From Advenella kashmirensis WT001 (GTDB taxonomy: Bacteria; Pseudomonadota; Gammaproteobacteria; Burkholderiales; Burkholderiaceae_B), in contig NC_017964.1 of assembly GCF_000219915.2 (NCBI RefSeq), positions 2,728,001 to 2,792,000 of the forward strand: a stretch of DNA of 64,000 bases, written 5' to 3'. A program made the translations under genes and the position numbers. Below, one piece after another: positions 1-11,682 of the stretch. The stretch's first letter is position 1. Every line of letters begins with the position of its first letter. The notes beneath the pieces are model-generated. The model was not told the origin of the DNA, ran no database searches, and was given only the letters and a program-made list of their open reading frames with translations.

Positions 1-290
1 TCAACTCTCAGGGCCAGGTTGAAGAGTACGAGCTGACGCTGCGCCTGACTTTTCAGCTGGTTTCCAATAGCGGTCAATTGCTGATCCCGCCGTCCACCCT
101 CACCTCCACACGTACGCTGCCTTATGACGAAGCCAACTCCCAGGCCAAAGCCCAGGAAATGGTTACGCTATATCAGGACATGGAAGCGCAAATGGTGGGA
201 CAACTGGTCCGGCGCATCAGTTCTGATGACGTGATCCAGGGCTATCAGCAGGGTGCCGGCACGCAAGGTGAAGCGCAGTTCGTTCGATAA
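1..290 (+). CDS. lptE: LPS-assembly lipoprotein LptE, 3' part
   Basis: This is the C-terminal end of LptE (RlpB), the outer-membrane lipoprotein that plugs the LptD barrel in lipopolysaccharide export. The reading frame is open from base 3, so the start codon and lipobox lie upstream of the window. The visible part has the beta-strand pattern of the family, followed by a helix (EMVTLYQDMEAQMVGQLVRR) that is typical just before the LptE C terminus. It lies 5 bp upstream of holA, the usual lptE-holA order after leuS. The identification rests on this order and on the C-terminal helix. Confidence 0.8.
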   Translation, partial: NSQGQVEEYELTLRLTFQLVSNSGQLLIPPSTLTSTRTLPYDEANSQAKAQEMVTLYQDMEAQMVGQLVRRISSDDVIQGYQQGAGTQGEAQFVR

Positions 291-295
291 GCGCG

Positions 296-1357
296 ATGGC
301 AGGACAAACCCCAAACTACGAACGCTTCATTGCCGATCTGGGTAAGCCGGATGTGCAGTTGCACCCGCTGTATGTGATCAGCGGCGACGAATTACTGTTG
401 CGCAACGAAGCGCTGGACGCATTGCGCGCAGCCTGTCGGCTTCAGGGCTATACCGAAAGGGTCACACTCAGCCTGACGGCCACCGGCCCATGGAATGCCA
501 TAGAAGAGAACACCCAGTCCATTTCCCTGTTCGGCGATCGCAAGCTGATGGAACTTGAACTGCCCACCGGCAAGCCCGGCAAAACCGGCGGCGACGCACT
601 GGTCTCGCTGGCCAATCGCGCCGCAAGGCAGGAATTGACCGATATTTCCGTTGTCCTGATTCTGCCACGGGCAGACAGGACCATATCCTCTGCAAAATGG
701 TATACCGCCGTAACGCAGCACGCTGTGCTGGTCAATACGCCAGTCATCAGCCGCGAGCAATTGCCCGCCTGGATTCAGGGCCGGCTCAAGCGCCAGAAGC
801 AGCACGCCGATCCAGCAACCCTGGCGTGGATTACCGATAAGGTCGAAGGCAATCTGCTGGCGGCGCATCAGGAAATCCTCAAGCTGGGCTTGCAATATCC
901 TGAAGGCGAATTGACGCTGGAAGAAGTGGAAAGTGCCGTTCTGGACGTGAGCCGCTATAATGTCTTTGACATGAGTCATGCCATTTTGCGCGGCGATGGT
1001 CAGCGCGCGCTCAAGGTGCTGCATGGGTTGCAGGCCGAGGGCGAGGCGTTGCCAATGGTGCTGGGCCTGCTTACTTATGACATTCGTAATCTTTATACAC
1101 TTGCTCAGGCAAGGCAGAACGGACACAATCCCAGGAACCTGACGCGCAAGCTCGGTCTGTTTCCGCCCAAGGATCAGCTGATCCTCAATACGCTGGACCG
1201 GCTGCCCTTTTCGCAGATTATGGGCTTGATCCAGCACGCCCACGACATTGATCGTCTGTTCAAGGGTTTTCCTGCTGACGGAAGACTGACCGACGCCTGG
1301 CAGGAAATGGCCCGACTCGTTCTGCGTATGGCAGACACGACCGCATCCTCTCACTGA
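296..1357 (+). CDS. holA: DNA polymerase III subunit delta
   Basis: HolA is the delta subunit of the clamp-loader complex. It opens the beta sliding clamp so that it can be loaded on primed DNA. The protein has 353 residues, close to the usual ~340. The N-terminal stretch [19 protein letters not shown] is the characteristic start of the AAA+-like domain, which lacks a true Walker motif as is normal for delta. The C-terminal helical collar is present. The ATG follows the lptE stop by 5 bp and proA starts 7 bp after its stop, so the three genes are probably co-transcribed. Confidence 0.93.
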   Translation: MAGQTPNYERFIADLGKPDVQLHPLYVISGDELLLRNEALDALRAACRLQGYTERVTLSLTATGPWNAIEENTQSISLFGDRKLMELELPTGKPGKTGGDALVSLANRAARQELTDISVVLILPRADRTISSAKWYTAVTQHAVLVNTPVISREQLPAWIQGRLKRQKQHADPATLAWITDKVEGNLLAAHQEILKLGLQYPEGELTLEEVESAVLDVSRYNVFDMSHAILRGDGQRALKVLHGLQAEGEALPMVLGLLTYDIRNLYTLAQARQNGHNPRNLTRKLGLFPPKDQLILNTLDRLPFSQIMGLIQHAHDIDRLFKGFPADGRLTDAWQEMARLVLRMADTTASSH

Positions 1358-1364
1358 TTCAATC

Positions 1365-2645
1365 ATGACAACCGAAACCAGTAAAAATCTCGATATCGAT
1401 ACGCAAATGCTGACCTATGGCCAGCAAGCCAAAGCCGCCGCCCGCCTGCTAATGCGCGCAGACGACAAACAGAAGTCGGCCGCCCTGCTGCATATTGCCC
1501 GTACGCTGGAAACCCAGGCAGAGCAATTGCAGGCCGAAAACGCACTGGATCTGCAAAAAGCGCGCGACAACGGTCTGGAGGCGGCCATGCTCGATCGCCT
1601 GACGCTATCGGATAAAGCACTGGGCCTGATGGCAACCGGCCTGCGCCAGATCGCAGCGCTGGAAGACCCGGTAGGCAGCCGCAGTGAAACCCGCATCCGG
1701 CCAAACGGCATGCAAGTCTCGAAAATGCGCATCCCGCTGGGGGTCATCGGCATCATTTATGAATCTCGCCCCAATGTCACGATCGATGCAGCTGCGCTGT
1801 GTCTGAAATCGGGCAATGCCGCCATTTTGCGCGGCGGCAGCGAGGCCTTTCGCTCCAATCAGGCTTTGGGCAAAATTATTCAGGAAGGGCTGGCTTTCGC
1901 CGGCCTGCCCGCGCATGCGGTGCAAACCATCAATACCACAGACCGCGCCGCTGTAGGCCGGCTCATTACCCTGAGCGATTACGTCGACGTAATTATTCCC
2001 CGGGGTGGTAAGGGCCTGATCCGACGCCTGGAAGCAGAGGCGACGGTACCGATGATCCGCCATCTTGACGGCAACTGCCATGTGTATATAGACCGCGCAG
2101 CCGATCTTGAGATGGCCCACGCCATTGCCTTTCAGGCCAAAACCTATCGCTACGGCGTGTGCGGCTCAATGGAAACACTGCTGGTGCATCAGGACATTGC
2201 AGAACAGGTTCTGCCCCGGCTTGCCGCAGCCTATGTGGAAAAAGGCGTGGCGCTCCGCGGCTGTCCCCGTACCCTGAAACTGGTGCCGCAGGCCACTGCC
2301 GCCACCGATGAAGACTGGGCAACAGAGTACCTGGCGCCCATTCTGGCCATTCGTATTGTCGACTCCATCGATGACGCCATGACGCATATCGCCACCTGGA
2401 GTTCGGGGCATACGGAAGCGATTGTCACCGACAGCGTGTCCGCCGCCAATCGCTTCCAGCGGGAAGTCGATTCGAGCTCCGTTTATGTGAACCTGCCTAC
2501 CGTCTTTGCCGACGGTTTCGAGTACGGGCTGGGTGCAGAGATCGGCATTTCAACCAATCGTCTGCACGCGCGCGGCCCTGTCGGCCTGGAGGGCCTGACA
2601 ACCTATAAATGGGTCCTCGAAGGCAACGGCCAATTGCGCGGGTAA
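1365..2645 (+). CDS. proA: Glutamate-5-semialdehyde dehydrogenase (gamma-glutamyl phosphate reductase)
   Basis: ProA reduces gamma-glutamyl phosphate to glutamate-5-semialdehyde with NADPH, the second step of proline synthesis, in the cytoplasm. At 426 residues it has full family length. The aldehyde-dehydrogenase-like fold is clear: [16 protein letters not shown] near the N-terminal third, the RGGKGLIRR nucleotide-binding segment, and the catalytic cysteine in HLDGNCHVY. No proB is nearby; proA placed after holA is common in Bordetella-like genomes. Confidence 0.96.
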   Translation: MTTETSKNLDIDTQMLTYGQQAKAAARLLMRADDKQKSAALLHIARTLETQAEQLQAENALDLQKARDNGLEAAMLDRLTLSDKALGLMATGLRQIAALEDPVGSRSETRIRPNGMQVSKMRIPLGVIGIIYESRPNVTIDAAALCLKSGNAAILRGGSEAFRSNQALGKIIQEGLAFAGLPAHAVQTINTTDRAAVGRLITLSDYVDVIIPRGGKGLIRRLEAEATVPMIRHLDGNCHVYIDRAADLEMAHAIAFQAKTYRYGVCGSMETLLVHQDIAEQVLPRLAAAYVEKGVALRGCPRTLKLVPQATAATDEDWATEYLAPILAIRIVDSIDDAMTHIATWSSGHTEAIVTDSVSAANRFQREVDSSSVYVNLPTVFADGFEYGLGAEIGISTNRLHARGPVGLEGLTTYKWVLEGNGQLRG

Positions 2646-2652
2646 CGATAAA

Positions 2653-3072
2653 ATGCTTTGGATCAAATCCCTTCATATCGTCTTTGTGACAGCCTGGTTC
2701 GCCGGACTGTTCTATCTGCCACGCATTTTTGTCAATCTGGCCCAACAGCCCCAGGATGGTCCGGTGTATCCGGTCCTGCTGGGCATGGCCCGGCGGCTGC
2801 TGCGCTTTACCACCATGCTGGCCGTGCCGGCTGTCGCTTTCGGCCTGGTACTCATGCTGTATTACCGAATCGGCCTTGCCAATGGCTGGCTGCATGCGAA
2901 ACTGCTTTTTGTGCTGCTGATTATCGGCTACCATCACGCCTGTTTTCGCATTTATAAAAAATTTGTACAGGGCCGCAACCAGCGCGACCATGTCTTTTAT
3001 CGCTGGTTCAATGAAATACCGGTATTGCTACTGCTGGCGGTGGTCATTCTTGTGGTCACCAAACCCTTCTGA
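2653..3072 (+). CDS. CopD/HemJ-like membrane protein
   Basis: A 139-residue protein with four predicted membrane helices. It begins WIKSLHIVFVTAWFAGLFYL, the pattern of the UPF0093/HemJ and CopD families with an intramembrane His near residue 8, and it keeps a Lys in LHAKLLFVLL. HemJ converts protoporphyrinogen IX to protoporphyrin IX in bacteria lacking HemG/HemY; family members with other roles exist. It lies 7 bp after proA and 11 bp before the RNA methyltransferase gene. HemJ activity is plausible but not proved by the sequence. Confidence 0.7.
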   Translation: MLWIKSLHIVFVTAWFAGLFYLPRIFVNLAQQPQDGPVYPVLLGMARRLLRFTTMLAVPAVAFGLVLMLYYRIGLANGWLHAKLLFVLLIIGYHHACFRIYKKFVQGRNQRDHVFYRWFNEIPVLLLLAVVILVVTKPF

Positions 3073-3083
3073 CAGGCTTAGCC

Positions 3084-4654
3084 ATGACCGATGACAATAC
3101 ACCCCCAAGCCGCAAGAAACTCAGTCTTAGCGGTGCGCCTCGAAAAGTCGACGATAGCGACGAAAAACCCAGGGTACGCTCTGGTGCACGGGCGCGCGCC
3201 GTAGCCCAGAGCCAGCTGCGTTCCGGCCAGGGCAAAGCAACGCCTGCCAAACCGGGACGCCCATTGCCCACAGATCGCGCCGGCGCACGCAGCAACGCGT
3301 CAGATCAAACCCATGACATGCGCGAACCGCGCCGCACGGCGTCTGATCGCCCCGCGCGCACGGAACGCACCAGGCCAGCGGCCGGCAAACGCGACTTTAA
3401 CCCTGGCGCTCCCCTGGCAAGCAAAAGGCCCCAGGCCAGGCCAGCGGATCGCGCTGCCCGTACGTCGCAGCAAGCCGAACAAGCGCGGCCGCGCCCCTCT
3501 TCGCGCCTGACCGAGACGTTCAGGGTATTTGCGCCGTGCCCGCAGGGTCTGGAGGAAATTCTTTGCGAGGAAATGCAGGCGCTGGGCTTTGAGCAGGTAG
3601 AAAAAGGACGCGCCGGCTGTGCCTTCGAAACGGACTGGGCAGGCATTTTGCGGGCCAACCTGTACTCCCGCCTGGCCACCCGGATTCTGGTGCAGGTGGC
3701 ACATGGCCTGGTGCTCAAGGAAGACGATATCTACGAACTGGCTTACGACGCCCCATGGGAGCGCTGGTTTGGCGCGGAACATTCTCTGCGGGTTGATACT
3801 TCGGCCATCCAAAGTCCCATGAAAAGCCTGATGTTCTGCAATCTGAAGGCAAAAGACGGCATCTGCGACCGCCTGCGTGACCGCGAAGGCGAGCGCCCAA
3901 GCATCGACACGGTCCGCCCCGACGCCGGGTGCATCTTTTTCTGACGCGGGATTCAGGCACGTTATATCTTGACACCTCCGGCGAATCCCTGTTCAAACGC
4001 GGCTGGCGTCTGGACAAGGGTGAAGCGCCGCTGCGCGAGAATCTGGCCGCCGGCATTCTGGCGCTCTCGGGCTGGGATCCTTCTCAGCCCCTGCTGGACC
4101 CTTTTTGCGGCAGCGGCACAATTTTGATCGAAGCGGCCTGGATCGCGCAAGGCGTGCCGCCGGGCATCTCCCGCCCCTTTGGTTTTGAGCGGCTGCGCAA
4201 TGCCGACGCCCGCCAATGGACAGCTCTGAAAGAAGATGCCTTCAGCCGCATTGCCCCGGAGCTGGAAACCCCGTTATACGGCTGCGATCTGAACCCGCAT
4301 GCGCTGGAGGCTGCACGCGAAAACATGCAGCGTGCCAATCTGGCGCCAGACTCCATTCAGTTCGCCCGGGCCAATGCCCTGGACCTGCAACCGCCGACAA
4401 ACAGCGGCTGGCTGGTCACCAACCCCCCTTATGGGGAACGAATGGACGAACAGGACGACGGTTTCTGGCGAGACTGGTCCGCCTGCCTTAAACAGCAATT
4501 TGCCGGATGGCAGGTTCATGTGATTTCCAGCGATCTGGAACTGCCCGGAAAACTGCGCCTGAAACCGCGCCGTCGTACACCCCTGTACAATGGAGCGCTT
4601 GACTGCCGCCTGTTTTCATTTGAAATGGTTGCTGAAAGCTACCGTAAACCCTGA
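3084..4654 (+). CDS. THUMP-domain RlmL-type 23S rRNA methyltransferase, one frameshift
   Basis: A class I SAM-dependent RNA methyltransferase of the RlmL/YcbY N-terminal-half type (guanine N2 methylation of rRNA in the family). Residues 1-140 are a basic, Arg/Ala/Pro-rich, probably disordered extension. A THUMP region follows (from FRVFAPCPQGLEEILCEEM), then the catalytic domain with LLDPFCGSGTILIEAAWIA and the NPPYGER motif. The frame breaks near 3925-3930, where one base is missing (after RPDA the text should continue RVHLFLTRDS in the second frame). Restored length is about 523 residues. Both halves are otherwise perfect, so sequencing error is more likely than decay. Confidence 0.85.
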
Positions 4655-4665
4655 TAGCCCACTGC

Positions 4666-5198
4666 ATGAAACCTTCTGCTTCTCCTGACGCGGCGCTGTT
4701 GTCGCGCCGTTCTCCTTCCCGTTTGCGTCTGTTTGCCTGCATGATGTACGAGGCCGTGCTCCTGTTCGGCGTTGTCTTCTTTGCCGATTACATTTTCGAC
4801 ACGCTCACGCAAAGCCGCAGCGGCCTGACCCTGCTGGGCACCCGCCAGGCGGTGCTGTTTGTTGCCATAGGCCTGTACTTTGTGCTCTGTTGGCGAAAAC
4901 ACGGACAGACGTTGCCCATGAAAACCTGGAATATCAGGCTCGTCAGCCGCCAAGCGCCCGTCCTTCCCTGGGCAAACTCGTGCTGCGCTATGCGCTGTGC
5001 TGGCCCATCCCGCTGCTGGGCGCCTATCTGGTGTACCTTGCCTCCAACGCGCTGGGCTGGCCGTCCATCACCCTGTTTATTGTATTTACGCCCTTTCTCA
5101 ACTTTGTCTATAGCTGGTTTGACCGGGACGGCCTGATGTTGCATGACAGGCTGGCCGGCACCCGTCTGGTCGACCTATCGCCGGCGGCGATTCAATGA
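4666..5198 (+). CDS. RDD family membrane protein, one frameshift
   Basis: A small RDD-domain membrane protein of about 177 residues after repair. The name-giving Arg-Asp-Asp pattern is only loosely kept, but the layout fits: a first helix (YEAVLLFGVVFFADYIF), a second (AVLFVAIGLYFVLCW), a TWNIRLV linker, and after the break LRYALCWPIPLLGAYLVYL followed by the terminal LMLHDRLAGTRLV that is diagnostic of RDD proteins. The two frames join near 4945-4955, where one base is missing. RDD proteins are poorly characterised; some have been linked to ion exchange. Confidence 0.72.
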
Positions 5199-5287
5199 TA
5201 GAATCAGAAGTCCACGGGCAGCAGGCAGGATCATTTTTGCACTCACTGCCCTATTTCTTTAGCGCCCCCGATTCTTTACGCCACCTT

Positions 5288-6634
5288 ATGACCGATCATT
5301 ATTCGTCACTCTATAAATCATTTGAATGGCTGGTTCCCACGGTATTCAATATAGCGGATGCCTGCTGTCACCGTTGGGCCTCCAGCCCGCACGAAGCACG
5401 CCAGGTCGCCATTTATTTCGAAGATCAGGTCGGGCAGCTCACATTACTGACTTACGGGCAACTGTCCGAAAAGGTCAATAAACTGGCCAACGGCTTTATC
5501 CGCATGGGTGTGCAGCCGCAGGACCGCGTCGCGGTCGCGCTGCAGCACTCGGCTGAAAGCGCGATTACCCAGCTGGCCGTCCTGACCGTGGGTGCGATTG
5601 TGGTGCCCCTGACCGCCTCCCTGAGCAACGCTGAATATGCAGAAAGACTGCATGATTCGCAGGCACGGGTCGCGGTGGTCGACAAGCACTCCATTACAGC
5701 GCTTATTTCAGCGGTTGACAATCATTCGCCAGTCAAACAGATCATCGGCATCCATACCGATGATGATCGAATCATTTCCTGGCGGACCCTGCTGGCGCGC
5801 CAACCGTCCACCTTCACCCCGCATGTCGTGAGCGCCTCCACGCCGGCCATTCTGGTATATCCAGCAACGACCGAAAACGAACCGTTGCGGGGCGTGCTGC
5901 TGGATCACAGCTCACTCATTGGCACCCTGCCCGGCTTTGTCGCTTCACAGAACTGGTTTCCGAAAGCAAACGATATATTCTGGACTTCCTACGACTGGAA
6001 CAGCCCCAACGGTCTGCTCAATGCCCTGTTGCCCACACTTTATTTCGGTAAATCCATTGTCGGCTGCCCGGCCGGACGCACCATACCGCGCCTGTTTACG
6101 CTGCTCGAACACTATCAGATTACCAATATTCACGCATCCGGCCAGGATTTGCGCCGTATCCGCGAATATCCCGATACGCTGGAAGAATTCGAACTGGCCA
6201 TCCGCAGCATCAGCTGCCTGGACACCGATTACGACCCATCGCTGGGCCAATGGGCCAAAGAGCGCTTTAACGTTGACATCAACGTCGTTGCGGCGCCGCT
6301 GGGCTTTGGCTACATCATTGGCGAAAGTCAGGAAAAATGGGCGCCTCGCCAGGGTAGCATGGGCCGTGTGTACCCGGGCCATCGGATTACTGTTATCGAC
6401 CAGGCCGGCAAGCCCCTGAAAACGGGCCAGAAGGGTTTCATCGCAGTCAACAGGACCGACCAGAACGACTATCCCGATCCGGCGGTTGCCTTGCACTACT
6501 GGTCTGGCGCCCAGATCCATCCGCTGCAGGCTGAGCCACAAGAATGGATCCCAACCGCCATTCGCGGCCACATCGACAAGGATGGCTACGTCTGGCGTGA
6601 TGCCGACACTGACGCCGATAGCGTAACCAGCTAG
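5288..6634 (+). CDS. Degenerate AMP-forming acyl-CoA synthetase-like protein (probable pseudoenzyme)
   Basis: An ANL-superfamily (acyl-CoA synthetase) fold of 448 residues. I chose the ATG at 5288 because MTDHYSSLYKSFEWLVPTVF matches the usual start of short-chain acyl-CoA synthetases; an upstream ATG at 5195 is possible. The large N-terminal domain is recognisable (LTYGQLSEKVNKLANGF). The catalytic motifs are not kept: the ATP-binding loop (SGTTGxPKG in active members) reads YPATTENEPLRG, the YGQTE motif region reads GFGYIIGES, and the TGD motif reads TAIRG. The ~110-residue C-terminal lid domain is absent; the ORF ends shortly after GYVW. The frame is intact, so this looks like a maintained non-catalytic protein rather than a broken gene. 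Confidence 0.7.
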   Translation: MTDHYSSLYKSFEWLVPTVFNIADACCHRWASSPHEARQVAIYFEDQVGQLTLLTYGQLSEKVNKLANGFIRMGVQPQDRVAVALQHSAESAITQLAVLTVGAIVVPLTASLSNAEYAERLHDSQARVAVVDKHSITALISAVDNHSPVKQIIGIHTDDDRIISWRTLLARQPSTFTPHVVSASTPAILVYPATTENEPLRGVLLDHSSLIGTLPGFVASQNWFPKANDIFWTSYDWNSPNGLLNALLPTLYFGKSIVGCPAGRTIPRLFTLLEHYQITNIHASGQDLRRIREYPDTLEEFELAIRSISCLDTDYDPSLGQWAKERFNVDINVVAAPLGFGYIIGESQEKWAPRQGSMGRVYPGHRITVIDQAGKPLKTGQKGFIAVNRTDQNDYPDPAVALHYWSGAQIHPLQAEPQEWIPTAIRGHIDKDGYVWRDADTDADSVTS

Positions 6635-6655
6635 GAAATAGGAGAAATAGTCAAT

Positions 6656-7177
6656 ATGGCTGTGTATCAGATCGATGAACTGGCGCCAAATATCGATGCC
6701 ACCGCTTTTGTCTTTGACAGCGCGACGGTCATTGGCAACGTCACCCTGGAAAAAAATGTCAGCGTCTGGGCCAATGTGGCCATTCGCGGCGACAACGCGC
6801 CTATCCTGATCCAGGAAGGCAGCAACGTACAGGAAGGCAGCGTACTGCATGTAGACGAAGGCGTTCCCCTGACCATTGAAAGGAACGTCACCGTGGGCCA
6901 TCAGGCCATGCTGCACGGCTGCACCATCGGCCAAGGGTCTCTGATCGGCATGCAGGCCATTGTCCTGAACAACGCCCGCATTGGCAAAAACTGCATCATC
7001 GGCGCCGGCGCCATCGTTACCGAAGGCAAAGTCATCCCCGATGGCTCGCTTGTTATCGGTATCGGCAAAATTGCACGTACGCTGAGCGAAGACGAAATTG
7101 CCAACATTCACAAAAATACTGCTCATTACGTATGGCAGGGGCAGCGCTATCGCAGCGGCCTTAAACGCCTGACGTAA
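6656..7177 (+). CDS. Gamma-carbonic anhydrase family protein (left-handed beta-helix)
   Basis: A 173-residue protein of the PaaY/YrdA/CaiE gamma-class carbonic anhydrase group. Hexapeptide repeats run through the central region (IGNVTLEKNVSVWANVAIRG; IGQGSLIGMQAIVLNN; IGKNCIIGAGAIV). Metal-ligand histidines are visible in VLHVDEG, TVGHQAMLHGC. A clear ribosome-binding site (GGAGA) lies before the ATG at 6656. It follows the synthetase-like gene by 21 bp, and PaaY-type thioesterase activity on acyl-CoA would fit such a neighbour, but true carbonic anhydrase activity is equally possible. Confidence 0.88.
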   Translation: MAVYQIDELAPNIDATAFVFDSATVIGNVTLEKNVSVWANVAIRGDNAPILIQEGSNVQEGSVLHVDEGVPLTIERNVTVGHQAMLHGCTIGQGSLIGMQAIVLNNARIGKNCIIGAGAIVTEGKVIPDGSLVIGIGKIARTLSEDEIANIHKNTAHYVWQGQRYRSGLKRLT

Positions 7178-7200
7178 TTTCGGCCCTGCGCCACTCTGCC

Positions 7201-8124
7201 ATGACGACTGACCAATTACAGAAATACCTGCTTGACGATCGCAGCACCCGCATCCAGACCGTCGATCTGACCGAGACCTGGCATACCGGTCTGGCGCATC
7301 AGAGCTACCCGCCAGTCGTTCGCGACCTGCTTGGGCAACTATGTGCCGCCTCGGTACTGCTTGCCTCGAACATTAAATTCGATGGTTCACTCGTGCTGCA
7401 ACTGCAGGGCGACGGGCCGCTGGCCCTGATCGTGGTCGAGTGCCAATCCGACCTGAGCCTGCGCGCCACCGTGCAGTTGCGCCAGGAGTTTGTGGTACCC
7501 GACAATGCCACATTCCAGTCGCTGCTCAACAGCAATGGCAATGGTCGGTTTATTGTCATTCTGGATCCGACAGACCGGCAGGAAGGCCAGCAACCCTATC
7601 AGGGCGTGGTTCCCATGGAAGGCGATTCGGTCGCCAAGGTCCTGGAACATTATATGAAGCAGTCGGAACAGCTCGATACGCACATCTGGCTGGCCGCCAA
7701 CGAGCAACGCGCTGCGGGTCTGCTGCTGCAGCGACTGCCCGACCACGGCGGTACGGCCGATGATGCCGAAGCGCACCAGGAATCGTGGCAGCGCACCCGC
7801 ATTCTGGCGCAGACCCTGACGCAGGAGGAAATGCTTAGCGAGTCTCCAGAAACACTGATTCACCGCCTGTTCTGGGAAGAGCCCTTACTCACTTTCGAGC
7901 CACAACCGGTGCGCTGGTTTTGTCCATGCACACGTGAACGCGTCGGCAATATGCTCAAAATGCTCGGTCGGGATGAAATAGAGAGCATTCTGAGCGAACA
8001 GGAACAAATTGACATCGCCTGCAATTTCTGCGGCAAGCCGTATACCTTCGATGCGATCGATTGCGCCCGTCTGTTTATCGATGGCCAGTCGCCCGAAGAT
8101 CCGCCCGAACCCATTGCGCATTAA
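7201..8124 (+). CDS. hslO: Hsp33 redox-regulated holdase chaperone
   Basis: Hsp33 is a cytoplasmic chaperone switched on by oxidation. The protein has 307 residues. The N-terminal domain shows the LLGQLCAASVLLASNIKFDG and LALIVVECQ segments of the family. The C-terminal zinc switch has the four cysteines as CPC (in WFCPCTRERV) and CNFC (in ACNFCGKPYTF), which is the CxC-x(n)-CxxC pattern. The start at 7201 follows the gamma-CA gene by 23 bp. Confidence 0.95.
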   Translation: MTTDQLQKYLLDDRSTRIQTVDLTETWHTGLAHQSYPPVVRDLLGQLCAASVLLASNIKFDGSLVLQLQGDGPLALIVVECQSDLSLRATVQLRQEFVVPDNATFQSLLNSNGNGRFIVILDPTDRQEGQQPYQGVVPMEGDSVAKVLEHYMKQSEQLDTHIWLAANEQRAAGLLLQRLPDHGGTADDAEAHQESWQRTRILAQTLTQEEMLSESPETLIHRLFWEEPLLTFEPQPVRWFCPCTRERVGNMLKMLGRDEIESILSEQEQIDIACNFCGKPYTFDAIDCARLFIDGQSPEDPPEPIAH

Positions 8125-8125
8125 A

Positions 8126-8161
8126 CTGAGCAGCAACGGGCAGACATGCCTGCTGGCTCAG
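8126..8161. repeat. Inverted repeat after hslO, possible terminator
   Basis: CTGAG-CAGCA-acg-GGCA-gaca-TGCC-TGCTG-g-CTCAG forms a long hairpin starting 2 bp after the hslO stop. It has no U-tract, so it is either a Rho-assisted end or an mRNA-stabilising structure. Confidence 0.4.
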
Positions 8162-8356
8162 CTGCAGCACACGGAGCACCGCTATACTGGCGGCTGCTTT
8201 CCTCCCATCCCGCGCTTCACAGACCAGCAAACACGGGTTGTACTAAACGGTTGTTAGCATTAGCTTGCGCAGCACACCCCGGTTACCGCAGCACTTACTT
8301 ATCCAGCGTAGAAACCCACACTATACATTTGCCCTCGTTTTGCGCACACTGCGGGG

Positions 8357-9401
8357 ATGCAATACACCTTCCCGCCCATTCTTTTTTTGTTCTGCGCCCG
8401 CCGCCATCCTGCTTTCGTCCATACATCCCGTCCTGGCTGCCTACAAGCGAAAACAGCGGCCGTCTGGCTGGCACGCCAGCATGGCTTTGCGATCGTGGAA
8501 TTTCTCGTTGTCGCCCTCCCCCTGCTGCTTGCGGCCATGGCCAGCTACGAAGCGTCGCGCTGGTACATGACGCGCGAAGCAGTCAGCCTTGCATTGCTTG
8601 AAGCCGGCCGCGCCGGCAGTGTGAACCACGCCAGGCCGCGGGCCATCGAAGACGCATTCCTGGATGCACTGACTCCGCTATATGCACCAGCGGGCGATTT
8701 TCGCGACCCACGGGAGCGGATGATCCACCAACACAAACGAGTCGAGCAAAACAGCAACCAGCTCGCATGGGACATCATTATTACTCATCCAAACATCGCC
8801 GAATTTGCCGACTTCATGCAAAAGGATCTTCCCATTGCTGTGCAAACCGGCAATCCGGCCATCAATAACAATTATCAGCAAAGGCAACATCAACAATTTC
8901 CGCGCGCCCCACCTCGGGTAGCACGATCTACGATGCCAACACCCTGCAATTGCAGCACGCTATTTGTATGTGCCCGTCGTGCCGGGCATGCGAGCGCTAT
9001 TGCGTACGGTGTTCGGCGCCATCGGTGCTTCCGGATCGCCACTGGCCACCGAGGGTGCGCTACCGATCAGCGCATCAATTACAATTGAAATGCAATCGCA
9101 TCCGGTGCTCTGGCTGTCCGAGCAAACAACACACGTTCGCTATAGGCAGCGCGATGCATTTGCCAACTCACCGGCACCGCTACGCAAGCCGACCAGATCC
9201 AGCAATCGCGGCGGCGACCCGGCGGGCAGCATTGCCAGGCGGCCTGCACCGGCCGACGCAACGCTTCCCAGCGACAGGCCTGCCTCGCAGACCAGGCCTG
9301 ATGCCGATCAAGCAATGAGACAACGCGCGCCGGATGCACCGCCTACAACGACTGAACTGCCCGAAAATGCGCTGCCAGCCGAGTCGGCTTGCCTGCCTTA
9401 A
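8357..9401 (+). CDS. Orphan TadE-like pseudopilin-type protein, two frameshifts
   Basis: The segment RQHGFAIVEFLVVALPLLLA has the layout of TadE/TadF-type proteins: a prepilin-like cleavage site with Glu at +5 of the mature sequence (G|FAIVE), then a single hydrophobic helix. The rest reads as an exported domain once two single-base losses are repaired, near 8877-8882 and near 8955-8962. The joined text runs ...TIYDANTLQLQ / ARYLYVPVVPGMRALLR / ...ITIEMQSHPVLW. The C terminus is Pro/Ala/Arg-rich. No other tad genes are in the window. The start at 8357 is uncertain because a 5' stretch before the helix is long and weakly coding. Confidence 0.55.
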
Positions 9402-9574
9402 GGATTGCCGATAAGCACGCACGACAACCGGTAAACGGTTGTTCGTCGAAATTATATTAATTTGGGCTTGATTCGCCCGGATTGGATCTGGTTCCGGGTG
9501 GCTTCTGATCTGGCTCTGTCCTGATCCAGCCGGCTCAGCATGAGCGACGCCTGCAGGATAAGCCTAGCCGACGG

Positions 9575-10030
9575 TTATTGCTGTGCCGGTTTTGAAGATC
9601 TGGCTGGCTTGCCGCTCTCAGGCTTTGCGCGTGTGCCAGTTGTCGCTTTTGCCTGGGCTTTGCCCGAGGCCTGAGGCTTGGCTGCCGCAGCGGGAGCTGC
9701 CTTGGCCTTGGGTGCTCCTGGTACTTCGTAGCTTACCGGCACATCCGGCTGCGGCTCGTTCGGCGTCAGGATCTGCACATAGGTTTCGTCTTTTTTGATC
9801 ATGCGCATTTCAATACGGGCGCGATCTTCAAGCGCATCGGTACCGGTTTTCAGATCATGAACTTCAGCATCCATCGCATTATTACGTGCCAGCAACGCCT
9901 TGTTTTTCTCTTCCTGGGCTTCCAGTTGCTGCTTGAGCACTGTCACGCGCGCCCACCCTTCTTCCCCCCACCACAGCGGATATTGTATGGCTACGCAGGC
10001 AACCATCAGGGCAAGGTATAGTAAGCGCAT
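9575..10030 (-). CDS. ftsB: Cell division protein FtsB
   Basis: FtsB is a bitopic inner-membrane protein that forms the FtsQ-FtsB-FtsL complex of the divisome. The 151-residue protein begins with one membrane helix (YLALMVACVAIQYPLWWG), followed by the coiled coil (LKQQLEAQEEKNKALLARN) and the conserved ALEDRARIEMRMIKKDE box. E. coli FtsB is about 103 residues; the extra ~45 here are an Ala/Lys/Pro-rich tail. It follows eno by 30 bp, the common eno-ftsB order. Confidence 0.93.
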   Translation of the reverse strand: MRLLYLALMVACVAIQYPLWWGEEGWARVTVLKQQLEAQEEKNKALLARNNAMDAEVHDLKTGTDALEDRARIEMRMIKKDETYVQILTPNEPQPDVPVSYEVPGAPKAKAAPAAAAKPQASGKAQAKATTGTRAKPESGKPARSSKPAQQ

Positions 10031-10060
10031 GACAAATGCTCAATACTCGCGCCGCAGCGC

Positions 10061-11682
<1,622 letters not shown>

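Noticed and set aside
392..1366. Long open frame on the minus strand opposite holA
   Set aside because: It is the complement of a clearly coding gene with family motifs on the plus strand.
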